From assembly GCA_910592205.1 (NCBI GenBank), contig CAJVPJ010001204.1, positions 1 through 11,459 of the forward strand: a stretch of 11,459 bases of DNA, given 5' to 3'. Origin of the DNA: Paraglomus occultum. Its lineage: Eukaryota; Glomeromycota; Glomeromycetes; Paraglomerales; Paraglomeraceae. A model generated the notes under the pieces. That model saw nothing but the letters and a program-made list of their open reading frames with translations. It did not search any database and was not told the origin of the DNA. Of the stretch, positions 1-6,828 are shown one piece after another; the stretch's first letter is position 1, and the number at the start of each line of letters is the position of its first letter. The translations under genes and the position numbers were made by a program.

Positions 1-41
1 GAATTTATTAACCAATAAAATTGCATGTTTTAGTTTTAAAT

Positions 42-123
42 GAATACCTCATTTATATCCCACCTCTTTTATATCCCCGAAAACTCCTTGCCCCAAAGTC
101 GGGATATAAAAGAGGTATGACTG
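42..123. mobile_element. Right end of a pogo-like element or MITE
   Basis: The stretch contains an imperfect palindrome: ACCTCTTTTATATCCC near 61-76 is matched in inverted order by GGGATATAAAAGAGGT near 102-117, with a further direct copy (ACCTCATTTATATCCC) near 46-61. The outer edge reads ...GAGGTATGACTG followed by TA at 124-125. Read inward it begins CAGTCATACCTC, close to the terminal repeat at 11018-11042 (CAGTCAAACCTC), which suits a pogo/Tigger-type element with a TA target duplication. No transposase is visible; the rest of the element may lie left of the window, or this may be a very short MITE. Family assignment is inferred from end sequence only. Confidence 0.5.
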
Positions 124-436
124 TAATATTAATGAGATATTAATATTCGAGTTAATATTAATATGTAAGCTCTTACTCTGTGATGCGCGTCGATCATCAT
201 GCTAATCTTTTTTAGTAAATGATTTTCGTGCATCTATTAATATTAAAAAGGTTAACTAGTCACGTCGGTTGTTTACACAACAAACTTTTTATTTTGTCCC
301 AGGCACGTTTGAGTGTCTGGAAAGAAGCTCTCCCTCCTTGGTAAATACATGAACTTTTCTTCTTCTCAATAAACGAGAACTTTTTTTTTCTATTACTTTT
401 ACGGCCTGCCTATCCTATCGGGGAGGGAGAATATAA
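124..436 (+). promoter_or_regulatory. Upstream region of the spliced gene
   Basis: No coding frame is supported here. The left part holds palindromic TTAATATTAATA-type words (about 125-165 and 236-247). The last 90 bases contain pyrimidine-rich tracts (TTTTCTTCTTCTC near 353-368 and a T-run near 381-390) typical of fungal promoters, then a short GC-richer leader running into the ATG at 437. A TATA-like ATATAA lies directly before the ATG, too close to be a TATA box. The transcription start cannot be placed. Confidence 0.35.
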
Positions 437-1110
437 ATGGCAGGACGGGAAATGTCTACTGGTGACATGAGAAACGACCTTGTGTCTGCCGGTAACCGTG
501 AGGGAACACGGTTTTCGAACAGCCGGTAAGTTTACTCGATACTGATTATTAAGTCTCAATCAATTTTAGTGCCGGCCTTCGTGCTTAATATCACACACCG
601 TTCGTTATGTAGGCAAGTCAGTGTCGTGTTAAAGTTTGCGTTTACGCAATTATTTTTTTTTTTAACCGACACCATGATCGAGAAGCGATGGTGGCCGAAA
701 ATGCGTGAGTATCAAGCTTTGATAGCGAACTAGTACGAGCTATTTTATACGAAGATTTATTGAATAAGTTGTTATGATTATGTATTTTGTTAGAATGCTG
801 TCCTCGTACCGCCGCGCTTCTCGTGCTTGAGAAATTAACACTCAAGAAAAATGCACGTCCATCGCCGATGGTGGACGTGAGGCCCGAATGGTATCATCGG
901 AAATTTGTGAGTATGATTTCAAATACTAACAATAATGATCATTGTTTAATACGATCTCTAACTATCGATAAATTATTATTCGTACAGACATTCAGCCGTC
1001 GTCGTCGCCGCCGCAACCTCCGTCGCCGCAACAGCCGTCGCCGAGCCGCGATGGCTGTCGGCAAAAGGCAATCTGAGCGGGCTTTGGCCGTGCGGTCAAA
1101 CTCTTTTTAG
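437..1110 (+). CDS. Four-exon gene, 138-aa basic protein of unknown function
   Basis: I propose exons 437-525, 613-704, 794-906 and 988-1110. The three introns (87, 89 and 81 nt) begin GTAAGT, GTGAGT and GTGAGT and end TAG, TAG and CAG. Phases match across all joins (2, 1, 0) and the joined frame is open for 138 codons before TAG at 1108. Residues 1-30 are polar; 31-60 hold a hydrophobic run (QLFFFL) coded by a T-tract; about 62-98 are mixed; 99-138 are strongly basic, with one run of six arginines and two of three, then GKRQSERALAVRSNSF. Such a tail could bind nucleic acid or serve as a nuclear/nucleolar signal, but no family is recognised. An earlier acceptor at 569 hits a stop within six codons, so 612 is preferred. 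AATAAA lies 112 nt past the stop. Exon 2 is the weakest part because of its low-complexity T-run. Confidence 0.55.
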
Positions 1111-1124
1111 TCCGCTTGGATTGT

Positions 1125-1176
1125 TATACATTTATCCCTTCTGTTATCATATTGACAGCAACGGGATAGATGTATA
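1125..1176 (+). other. Long hairpin just after the stop codon
   Basis: TATACATTTATCCC (1125-1138) pairs with GGGATAGATGTATA (1163-1176) over 14 positions, 13 Watson-Crick and one G-U. Inside the loop CTGT (1141-1144) pairs with ACAG (1155-1158), extending the structure. It starts 15 nt after the stop codon and precedes the AATAAA, so it would lie in the 3' UTR. It could affect 3' end formation or RNA stability, or be a fold-back repeat. The pairing is read directly; a function is inference. Confidence 0.6.
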
Positions 1177-1180
1177 GAAT

Positions 1181-1207
1181 CCCCCGCCGCCCCCCCCCCC
1201 GGCCGGC
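1181..1207. repeat. C-rich tract
   Basis: A run of C with two G interruptions (CCCCCGCCGC then ten or more C) followed by GGCCGGC, strikingly GC-rich in AT-rich flanks. It lies between the hairpin and AATAAA. On the opposite strand it is a G-rich tract. Length is prone to assembly error. Confidence 0.7.
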
Positions 1208-1221
1208 TTTTATGGTGGGGA

Positions 1222-1227
1222 AATAAA
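1222..1227 (+). promoter_or_regulatory. Candidate poly(A) signal
   Basis: AATAAA 112 nt downstream of the stop at 1110, followed by AT-rich sequence. It fits 3' end formation of the spliced gene. The hexamer is frequent in AT-rich DNA, so position is the main support. Confidence 0.45.
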
Positions 1228-1615
1228 CATACATCATTTTAATTTTTCATTTCAATTTTTTAAATATTATGATGACCATAATTTAAATTTATATGGTCAT
1301 ACTTGGCATTAAGCCAAAGATAATAAATATTACAATATAATAATAATAATCATCGAACACAATGTCCTTGAACATAAATTTTAAATGTAATTCATACAGC
1401 ATACGACCAGGAGTTAGATGCAACTGTGCTTACCTGTTCTAATCCATATGCATCACTAAAATAAAAAAAAATTAATATTGTTGCAAGTGATCATTAACGT
1501 CGCTATACTGTTCATCCTAGTTATTCGAATATATGCGTATTGATTTACCTATGCCTTATGGTTCAATTCGTGCACCAAAGACACTAGCATCTACGAATGA
1601 AATCATCAGACTAGC
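1228..1615. other. AT-rich intergenic stretch, no supported gene
   Basis: The stretch holds a short AAT/ATA-type microsatellite (about 1321-1352) and no reading frame of protein-like character beyond about 30 codons. On the minus strand a small exon-like piece, a T-rich tract with TAG before TGATGCATATGGATTAG and a GTAAGC donor after it (near 1433-1470), is suggestive but cannot be joined to a convincing frame. Confidence 0.4.
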
Positions 1616-1783
1616 ACGATGCTTGAATTTCGAACAAAATCATGCAATGCTGTATTAAAGTCTTCTTCCGATATGATCCGATATTTATAGACAACTCGTA
1701 TCAGCCAAAGAAGCTTGCCGCATATGCCGGTAAAAAAAGGTAATCGTCGGTGATATAAATTTTGAGAATTAATTCAATATTGC
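1616..1783 (-). pseudogene. Coding-like fragment, unknown protein (55 codons)
   Basis: The minus strand is open for 55 codons without an ATG and ends at TGA (1616-1618). Its translation includes CGKLLWLIRVVYKYR and ISEEDFNTALHDFVRN, balanced amino acid use that looks protein-derived rather than AT-rich noise. No family is recognised. It lies at the left edge of the GC-richer block and is probably a fragment of a decayed gene. An exon of an unresolved spliced gene is also possible. Confidence 0.3.
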
Positions 1784-1787
1784 TGTA

Positions 1788-2228
1788 ATGCAGATGAGTA
1801 CTAATGCAGAGCGTCTAACCCTATCTACGGTTGTAGATGCGCGAGGTATTATGGTGTTTCGAATGACTTATAGCATTGAGTTCAATGGACGCATTATCAT
1901 GTACTGTAAATCGACCGGGCGTTCTTATAATTTTCGTCGCGTATACAGTGCGGCGTAGTATTCTTGTATATCCTTCTAATTGTATGTCTTAAAGACTCTG
2001 CTTGTTTTATTAAGCAAAATAAAGTTGTGTATCAACAGCTTGCATGAGAACTCGTACATGTATATAGCATTATCAAGGCTACTTACACGTCATTTGTGTG
2101 GGGAATATGACGCTGATTATCTTCATTGTTATGTTGCATGTCGAATCAAGTATGGGGGGTTGACGAAGAGATTATTTTGGTGTGATTGGGAACGGCTTTT
2201 CGCGCCAAGAGTATACGCCGGTAAGTAA
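1788..2228 (+). pseudogene. Decayed reading frame of unknown function
   Basis: One plus-strand frame is open from 1773 to TAG at 1956 (MSTNAERLTLSTVVDARG near its start, STGRSYNFRRVYSAA at its end), has a second stop at 1977, then stays open to TAA at 2226. Only two stops, eight codons apart, fall in about 150 codons, far fewer than base composition would give by chance. The second half is rich in Cys, Trp and Tyr (YDADYLHCYVACRIKYGG, LFWCDWERLFAPRVY). A GTAAGT donor-like word occurs at 2221. I do not recognise the protein. Either ATG 1788 or 1794 could be the start. The last 57 bases overlap an antisense frame in the next entry; only one is likely real there. Confidence 0.35.
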
Positions 2229-2529
2229 AGTAGCAGTGGTTTTTGAGTAAGCGCACAAGAAATTAAGACAGTGAGTTATGAGATTAATGGGTGTAAATGG
2301 ATAAATGCCGTATATTTTGGATGCTCTCTTGGGCATAAGCCCCAATGTTATTGATATTATTCTTGGAGCTGCAAAAAACTTTGTCGGAAATGTAACGTTG
2401 AGTTTAGCGCTTACGGCGCCTTCTTTCACTACCAAGTTCTTCATGGTAAGCCATATCGGCTCGGATCTCACTTTGAGTTATAATGTCTGCACCTTCACGG
2501 TGTTGGAGTCGGTAAAAACTTTTTGACAT
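2172..2529 (-). pseudogene. Frameshifted small gene with H-type-lectin-like strand motif
   Basis: The minus strand has an ATG at 2529 opening a 41-codon frame (MSKSFYRLQHREGADI, then IRADMAYHEELGSERRRRKR) that stops at 2404. An overlapping frame carries VKEGAVSAKLNVTFPTKF followed by FAAPRIISITLGL and continues to TAA at 2172. The pattern V-x-FP-x-x-F-x-x-x-P-x-I/V resembles the first strands of H-type lectin or phage/virus fibre receptor-binding modules; this is pattern resemblance only. The two frames read like one gene split by an indel in the overlap (2404-2480). It starts 38 nt after the stop of the next small gene upstream on the same strand, a tight spacing unusual for a spliced fungal gene. 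An opposite-strand ORF at 2305-2526 competes. Confidence 0.35.
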
Positions 2530-2567
2530 CAATATAACAACTACACAATTATTGTGTTTATTTGCTT

Positions 2568-2725
2568 TTAAAATTCTGATTTGTCCCGTTCGTAGCGTAT
2601 TAAATTATCACACGCTTTTTCTTCCGCATTCAGTCTGTTAACGGCACGTTCCAAGAATCTCGATATTCAATCGCTGTTTCAACGCGTCCCAATTCTTGAA
2701 TTGTAAGTCCCCTTCCGACCGACAT
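2568..2725 (-). pseudogene. Small helical protein gene with one frameshift
   Basis: An ATG at 2725 opens MSVGRGLTIQELGRVETA and continues IEYRD before drifting to a stop at 2630. A second frame, open from 2666 to TAA at 2568, reads FLERAVNRLNAEEKACDN then LIRYERDKSEF. The charged, helix-favouring character and the join near 2655-2665 suggest one ~52-aa gene broken by a single-base loss. No family is recognised. It sits in a run of short minus-strand frames within the GC-richer block. A sequencing error could mimic the break. Confidence 0.4.
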
Positions 2726-2760
2726 TGGGGTTGAAAAAGTGAAAACCAACTAGTAAATTA

Positions 2761-3101
2761 ATGATAACAAAAAGAAATATCACCATTATGAGTACTGCTA
2801 CAAATAATGTCAAAATTCAAGCAGTATCGCGTTAAATTCACATACCGAATAAAGCAGATGCTTTAACCAACACATCTTCCACAAATATAGAGACATCTTC
2901 GGTAACTTCAGAAACATTATCAACCCTGCATCAGCATTAGAGAACTCCTTCCTTAGTCCAGTACCGAAATGTTCAAGTAATAATACGGCGATCAAGAATC
3001 GAAATCTTCGTTATCGCGCACAAACGATGGTCGTCTTTGTTCAGCAAGCCACTCTTCCCGATACCGTTGAACCTTCTAGAAAGAAGGCGTTCTTAATATA
3101 A
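2761..3101 (+). pseudogene. Unrecognised open frame, possibly broken gene
   Basis: The plus strand is open for 82 codons from 2853 to TAA at 3099 (for example FHKYRDIFGNFRNIINPASA, SSNNTAIKNRNLRYRAQTM and VVFVQQATLPDTVEPSRKK) with no ATG until its last third. A short upstream frame from ATG 2761 (MITKRNITIMSTATNNVKI) stops at 2833 in another frame, so an intron or frameshift would be needed to join them. Composition is protein-like and GC-richer than the flanks. The antisense frame 2995-2810 is also open for 61 codons, so strand is not certain. Function unknown. Confidence 0.35.
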
Positions 3102-3136
3102 AGAACGTAAGGCAATATGCCCACTAATCCGATTAA

Positions 3137-3316
3137 ACATGTCTTATCCAGAAAACTATTGATATTACAACAGTAAAAGTAGAGATGACGGAAAGGCGAG
3201 TACGGAAATCAGGTAGCACACTTTGTCGTTTCCATTTTATCTGTCTTCCTGATATGGTTGTGGTTCGTAAGTGGTACATCAAACGACGAGCCAAACGTAG
3301 TCGAGATCTAAACTAA
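3137..3316 (+). CDS. Short basic open frame, unknown
   Basis: The frame is open from 3137 to TAA at 3314. From ATG 3185 it gives 43 aa rich in Arg and Lys: MTERRVRKSGSTLCRFHFIC, then LPDMVVVRKWYIKRRAKRSR. It follows the preceding open frame by 35 nt in a different phase, so it may be the 3' part of the same broken gene. No family is recognised. The frame is too short to be sure it is expressed. Confidence 0.3.
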   Translation, partial: TCLIQKTIDITTVKVEMTERRVRKSGSTLCRFHFICLPDMVVVRKWYIKRRAKRSRDLN

Positions 3317-3437
3317 TATATCTTAATAATATAATACGCAACCAATTACAATATAGAAGGATAATACTAAGTATTGCTGAGAAACTAGAAAACGCACCAT
3401 AAATAGTACTCACGTTCGTTTGCTCTTATTCTCCCTA

Positions 3438-3896
3438 TTAGATAATGATAGCCATATGTAGAGTAGATACTTGGTGTGATCGGTACACACTAACGCCATG
3501 ACGACCTAAACGCAACAAGGCGCGATCTTCACCTCCCATCACCCAATCCTTCCTTCTCTTCCTTCATTTCCTTAGTGTTCCGCTTTTTAAAGGTCTTTGC
3601 ATAACTGGATCAATTAAACTCAAAACCGGGATGTGAATCGTTCGTGATGTTGATAATCCATGTTAACATTCCAATTAGCCATCAAACGGACATTTGATTA
3701 CCGAATCGCTTTGACACTTCACACTTCGGTTAAACGGTCCAGTCCCGCATTTATACGGAATGCAGTATCTATCGTTCATGCTCACGACAACGTTCTGATC
3801 TCGACGGAACACTAGATGTTGGGAGAAGTAAATTTCGGTGAAAAAAGGAAACATTTTGTGTGTGTTACATATCGGGAGACATCGATTTAATGAAAT
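3438..3896 (-). pseudogene. Cys-rich reading frame decayed by in-frame stops
   Basis: One minus-strand frame runs from 3896 to TAA at 3438. Its first part, from ATG 3854 to TAA 3675, is a 59-aa ORF with four cysteines near its end (YCIPYKCGTGPFNRSVKC, then QSDSVIKC; spacing C-x4-C-x10-C-x7-C). Past the stop the same frame keeps a protein-like character (TIHIPVLSLIDPVMQRPLK; DWVMGGEDRALLRLGRHGV) with two more internal stops. Three internal stops in about 139 codons, with no frameshift, suggests a former ~140-aa protein decayed by point mutation; alternatively the 59-aa ORF is a gene in itself. The cysteine spacing suggests a small disulphide-bonded secreted or surface domain, but I cannot name a family. 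Confidence 0.4.
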
Positions 3897-4026
3897 TTAT
3901 AGTTGAGGTGTTAGCAACCTTAGAATGGCTTTGGCGTGTGGTAACAGTCGACATGTCTGCAATGCGTTCGCCATTCCGTAGCCGTAAACATCGTGGATTG
4001 TACCCATCGTATGCGATAAAGGACAT
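3865..4026 (-). CDS. Unrecognised 53-aa open frame
   Basis: ATG at 4026 opens a 53-aa frame (MSFIAYDGYNPRCLRLRNGE, later STVTTRQSHSKVANTSTINF) ending in TAA at 3865; the frame is also open upstream to 4080. It lies directly upstream of the Cys-rich frame on the same strand in another phase, so the two could be parts of one gene. A GTAACA word at its end could be a weak donor but leads to no acceptor in the right phase. The opposite strand (3860-4045) is open too. Function unknown. Confidence 0.3.
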   Translation of the reverse strand: MSFIAYDGYNPRCLRLRNGERIADMSTVTTRQSHSKVANTSTINFIKSMSPDM

Positions 4027-4080
4027 TGGCTTCACCAAAAAATGAATTTCAACATTACAAAGAGTGAACAACACTAACAA

Positions 4081-4705
4081 TCATATGCGGCACTCAATCC
4101 AGTCTGCATTTCATTCATTTACGCTTGTTAGGCCCGTGAACGAATGTACAAAATTATATCCGGCCCGAACACATAGTACTACTGCACTGTGATGGATTTT
4201 GATAACTCCCAAATGCACACACGTGATTTAGATTTTTAAATTATATTAAATTTCGAAAAGTTTATTATGATTAGTTCAGACCATTATACTTCAATACTTC
4301 CAACAAAAAATATATTAAATTAATTGCGAAAAATTAATAATTAAATACAATACTTTAAAGGGTTGAGATACCCATGCTACTCAATACATTGAATATGACA
4401 AAATAAAAACAACCATTACTATTACTATTACTACTGATTATGATTACGATGTAATAAATACATATGGCGAAAAAAAACCGATAGCACAAGTTCAAATTGA
4501 GGCAGTGAAAGGCGAGTGAGCTACAAAGTTAGAAGAAAGAAAAAAAATTACTATCACAGAAAATAGTATAGTTGTGCAGATTTAATCTTCATGAATTGTC
4601 TATTAGATTCTAATTGAAAAAAAAGAAAATTTTCTGTTGATTCCGCCTTTACTACTCAAATCTACAAACTGATTTGGATAATTGGGAAAAAGCAAATCTG
4701 GGAAA
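4081..4705. other. AT-rich stretch without genes
   Basis: G+C drops sharply after about 4200. The stretch contains poly-A/poly-T runs and a TTACTA-type microsatellite near 4413-4435, and no coding frame of note on either strand. It separates the GC-richer block from the Sel1 relic. Confidence 0.5.
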
Positions 4706-5150
4706 CTACCAAATTAAAGAATATGTTGTCACAAGTATTTTTAAATGTTTTTCTCTATTCAATCTTTTAACTCCATCAAATACCAGTCTCAGTGTGCCAT
4801 TAGGACCTTTTCCTATAATTTCACCTTCATTGAGAATATATTATAGTTAATTTGCTTGCATACTACTTCAGCTTGAATACCAAATAAATGCTACTTAGAT
4901 AATAAATTCTACTTACTTGTTGATCATGTTTTGTGCACAACCATGTGCATATGAATAACCTTGATCTGCAGCTTTTTGATATCATTCAACTGTAGCCAGC
5001 TTCTTTTCCTCAAATGACAAGGTCCCAATACTTTATTAACCACTCCTTTTCTGGAAACTTATAAGGTGTGATGCCAACTACTTTTCCGTATTGTTCTTCG
5101 AGTTTGGTTTTAAGCCCATCTTCCACTATTGGAACATTGGAGAGCTTCAT
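4706..5150 (-). pseudogene. Sel1-repeat gene relic, possibly kinase-linked
   Basis: Three coding pieces lie in order on the minus strand. ATG 5150 to 5010 gives 46 aa (MKLSNVPIVEDGLKTKLEEQ, GITPYKFPEKEWLIKYWDL). A shifted frame at 5017-4917 gives SFEEKKLATVE, a stop, then YQKAADQGYSYAHGCAQNM, the typical core of a Sel1-like repeat (WYxKAAxxGxxxAQ); TGA stands exactly where the repeat's Trp (TGG) is expected. This piece ends at a good donor, GTAAGT. Beyond a putative intron, 4840-4706 gives EIIGKGPNGTLRLVF and KRLNREKHLKIL, whose GxGxxG loop could be a worn protein-kinase N-lobe; that part is weak. Sel1 proteins, often kinase-linked, are a very expanded family in arbuscular mycorrhizal fungi. 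The frameshift and the Trp-to-stop change mark it as a pseudogene. Confidence 0.65.
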
Positions 5151-5315
5151 AAGGACGTATTAGTATTTGTTGCGGGATGATTGCAACAAATGGTTTCTTG
5201 CCCTGGACCTTGAAGGTGGCTCCTAAGGCGGTTTCAAGATTTCTTCATCCTTGCAGACAAATTCCACAACCCGTAGGTCACTGGGCGGCAGCGGCGGTTC
5301 GTTATTCGTATCCAT
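5110..5315 (-). pseudogene. Frameshifted small gene, unknown function
   Basis: ATG 5315 opens MDTNNEPPLPPSDLRVVEFV followed by CKDEEILKPP and stops at 5223. The overlapping frame 5244-5110 gives LETALGATFKVQGKKPFVAI then IPQQILIRPYEALQ. The two halves read as one protein split by a one-base indel near 5225-5240. G+C is clearly higher than in the Sel1 relic on its left, and the composition changes near 5150, which may be an insertion junction. The last 41 bases overlap the first Sel1-side frame; both cannot be genuine there. No family is recognised. Confidence 0.4.
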
Positions 5316-5497
5316 TTGTCGCTTTCTCCTATATGTCGGATCTTAATCAACACGGTTGAACTGTGTGAAGGAAATATACCCTTAAGAAGCAGGGTTTCCC
5401 TTATTATCGCACCGGTAGGCCTTATATTGAGAAAAGCGCGATTCCTGAACATTTCCTGATCAGTTCGTGTAAATGTATAAGATCTGCAATTTTTCAC
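5234..5497 (-). CDS. Unrecognised 87-aa open frame
   Basis: The minus frame from 5497 to 5234 is open for 87 codons; its start reads MKNCRSYTFTRTDQEMFRNR and it continues through GAIIRETLLLKGIFPSHSST and VLIKIRHIGESDKWIRI. It overlaps the start of the preceding frameshifted gene in a different phase, so its last third is probably out-of-frame reading. Composition is protein-like. Its distance from the neighbouring small minus-strand frame suggests a compact cluster. Function unknown; an antisense frame (5177-5359) also exists. Confidence 0.3.
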   Translation of the reverse strand: MKNCRSYTFTRTDQEMFRNRAFLNIRPTGAIIRETLLLKGIFPSHSSTVLIKIRHIGESDKWIRITNRRCRPVTYGLWNLSARMKKS

Positions 5498-6332
5498 GCT
5501 AATAAATGCACACCCGAAAATGTTTATTACGCTACAGAGTCACGTCCCTTGCTGACTCAAACTTTATTGAAATTTGTAACGCGTACTGTTATGGTGACGC
5601 GTACAGTAGATCTTTGTTTACCGAATCCAAAACGCCATAAAAACAAATCATTTCGTTTTCTCTTATTATTATTATCATTGCCTTTTTTTTTAATATTGAA
5701 AACAGGAACTCCCAATGTTGGGTTACGAAAAGGCAGTCTTTATTATTATCATTGCATCCGAAAAGGATTAACTCTAAAACATGTATGTTATTGGTACATT
5801 TAAACTTCATATTAGTTAAAATCTCTCTACCCAGGCGCACTATTAATATTTAAATCATAATTTAATATTAATATCAGGTATTACTTCTACCGCACTTAAA
5901 AGTATGGAGAAGTTAGACACGCGCAAATGCAGAAATAAAACGTGCAGAGAAGGGGTTTTTTTTCGAGTTTGCTCAGCAGCTTATATTACAGCTGCAATTA
6001 TCCAAAAGGAGAGAAACTCTAGCATCAATGTATGCAAAATTTTCGAACTTTGAGTTTACTCAATGCGACTGTAAGAGTCATAACAACCAGATATCCCATC
6101 ATCGATAGAGAATATCGGTGGGGGTCCCGCCTTTTATCGATGGTGTTCGGGCAAACGTAGTAAATGGCGACGACGTTGTTTACTGGTCGCACACCTACAG
6201 AAAAATACAAACCTTACTAATGCTAAATACATATATTATAATTAAATCCTACCTTTTCTGTATGTTCATTTTTAATGTAACTAAAACAAACAAGATACTA
6301 AAATTGTGTACTTGTGATTCAATAAACTGAAA
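5498..6332. other. Mixed region with only weak open frames
   Basis: Two antisense frames overlap at 5549-5803 (+) and 5589-5840 (-), both lengthened by T-runs and TTATTATTA repeats; neither is convincing, although the minus one has ordinary composition (for example FVTQHWEFLFSILKKKAM). A short duplicated word ACGCGTACWGT occurs at about 5579 and 5597. TTAATATTAATA-type palindromes recur near 5836-5875, as at 125-165. A GC-richer patch at about 6100-6200 has a plus frame (GVPPFIDGVRANVVNGDDVV) and an antisense frame of equal length, so it cannot be assigned. Confidence 0.35.
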
Positions 6333-6527
6333 CTAAATAATAAGAAGAATGTTTTTCAGGAAGATGTCATAACAATTATCTGTGACTGTTACGAGAGCTT
6401 CCAACGAATTCTTGTATACAAGGAAACATATACACATTGTAATAGTAAATACTAGCATTTTGTTATCCATGATTCGTGTCTCAAGTTTAACGTTGGAATA
6501 GAGATTAGATATTTTATTATCCTCCAT
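6333..6527 (-). CDS. Putative 64-aa membrane-anchored peptide
   Basis: ATG 6527 opens a 64-aa frame ending at TAA 6333. It begins MEDNKISNLYSNVKLETR and has one hydrophobic segment at about residues 24-38 (MLVFTITMCICFLVY) that could span a membrane; the rest is polar. No homologue is recognised and the DNA is AT-rich, where chance ORFs of this size are not rare. The proper ATG and the clean hydrophobic segment are the only support. Confidence 0.25.
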   Translation of the reverse strand: MEDNKISNLYSNVKLETRIMDNKMLVFTITMCICFLVYKNSLEALVTVTDNCYDIFLKNILLII

Positions 6528-6828
6528 TTTAATACGTAATAAATAGAATTGTATACTCGAATTGTATTAGCAAAACTTTTAAATATTAATATTTGAAACA
6601 TATCAAAATTTCTGTTATGTGTATTCGAACAATGTTCTTCCTATCTATCAATATTCTTATTTAGATCTTCCCAACTCACCACTATCTCAACCTGTCCGAC
6701 CGACAACGTTCACCATTCAACACAGTAACCACATTTCATCGAGCTATACAAATACGTTTCCTTTATTCTTTGTCTGAATGTTCAGAGTTTATATAATAAA
6801 AACTATTAACAATCAACTGATTCCGTAT
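6528..6828. other. AT-rich stretch without genes
   Basis: No frame above chance is visible on either strand. The stretch includes AATATTAATATT near 6582-6593, another copy of the palindromic AT word found at 125-165 and 5836-5875. Confidence 0.45.

Noticed and set aside
61-121. Palindrome considered as a transcription terminator or small RNA hairpin
   Set aside because: The TA-flanked CAGTCATACCTC end makes a transposon terminal repeat the simpler explanation.
642-845. 67-codon minus-strand ORF
   Set aside because: It is antisense to exons 2 and 3 of the spliced gene and crosses two introns; poly-A/T runs extend it.
1555-1580. tRNA B-box-like GGTTCAATTCG
   Set aside because: There is no matching A-box or cloverleaf around it.
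2305-2526. 73-codon plus-strand ORF (hydrophobic, ATG start)
   Set aside because: It overlaps the minus-strand frames with better motif character; kept as an alternative, not as a gene. A GTAAGC after ATG at about 2450 is noted but leads nowhere.
2810-2995. 61-codon minus-strand ORF
   Set aside because: It is antisense to the 82-codon plus frame, has no ATG at its start and no recognisable motif; strand remains unsettled.
3675-3854. Idea that the Cys-rich ORF is an insect-virus infectivity-type protein
   Set aside because: Only a loose cysteine pattern supports it, the host looks fungal, and no hallmark partner gene is nearby.
3860-4045. 61-codon plus-strand ORF
   Set aside because: It is antisense to the 4026-3865 frame, whose composition looked more protein-like.
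5177-5359. 60-codon plus-strand ORF
   Set aside because: It is a shadow of the minus-strand frameshifted gene.
5549-5840. Overlapping 84- and 83-codon ORFs on opposite strands
   Set aside because: Both are stretched by T-runs and TTATTA repeats; there is no basis to choose and no family resemblance.
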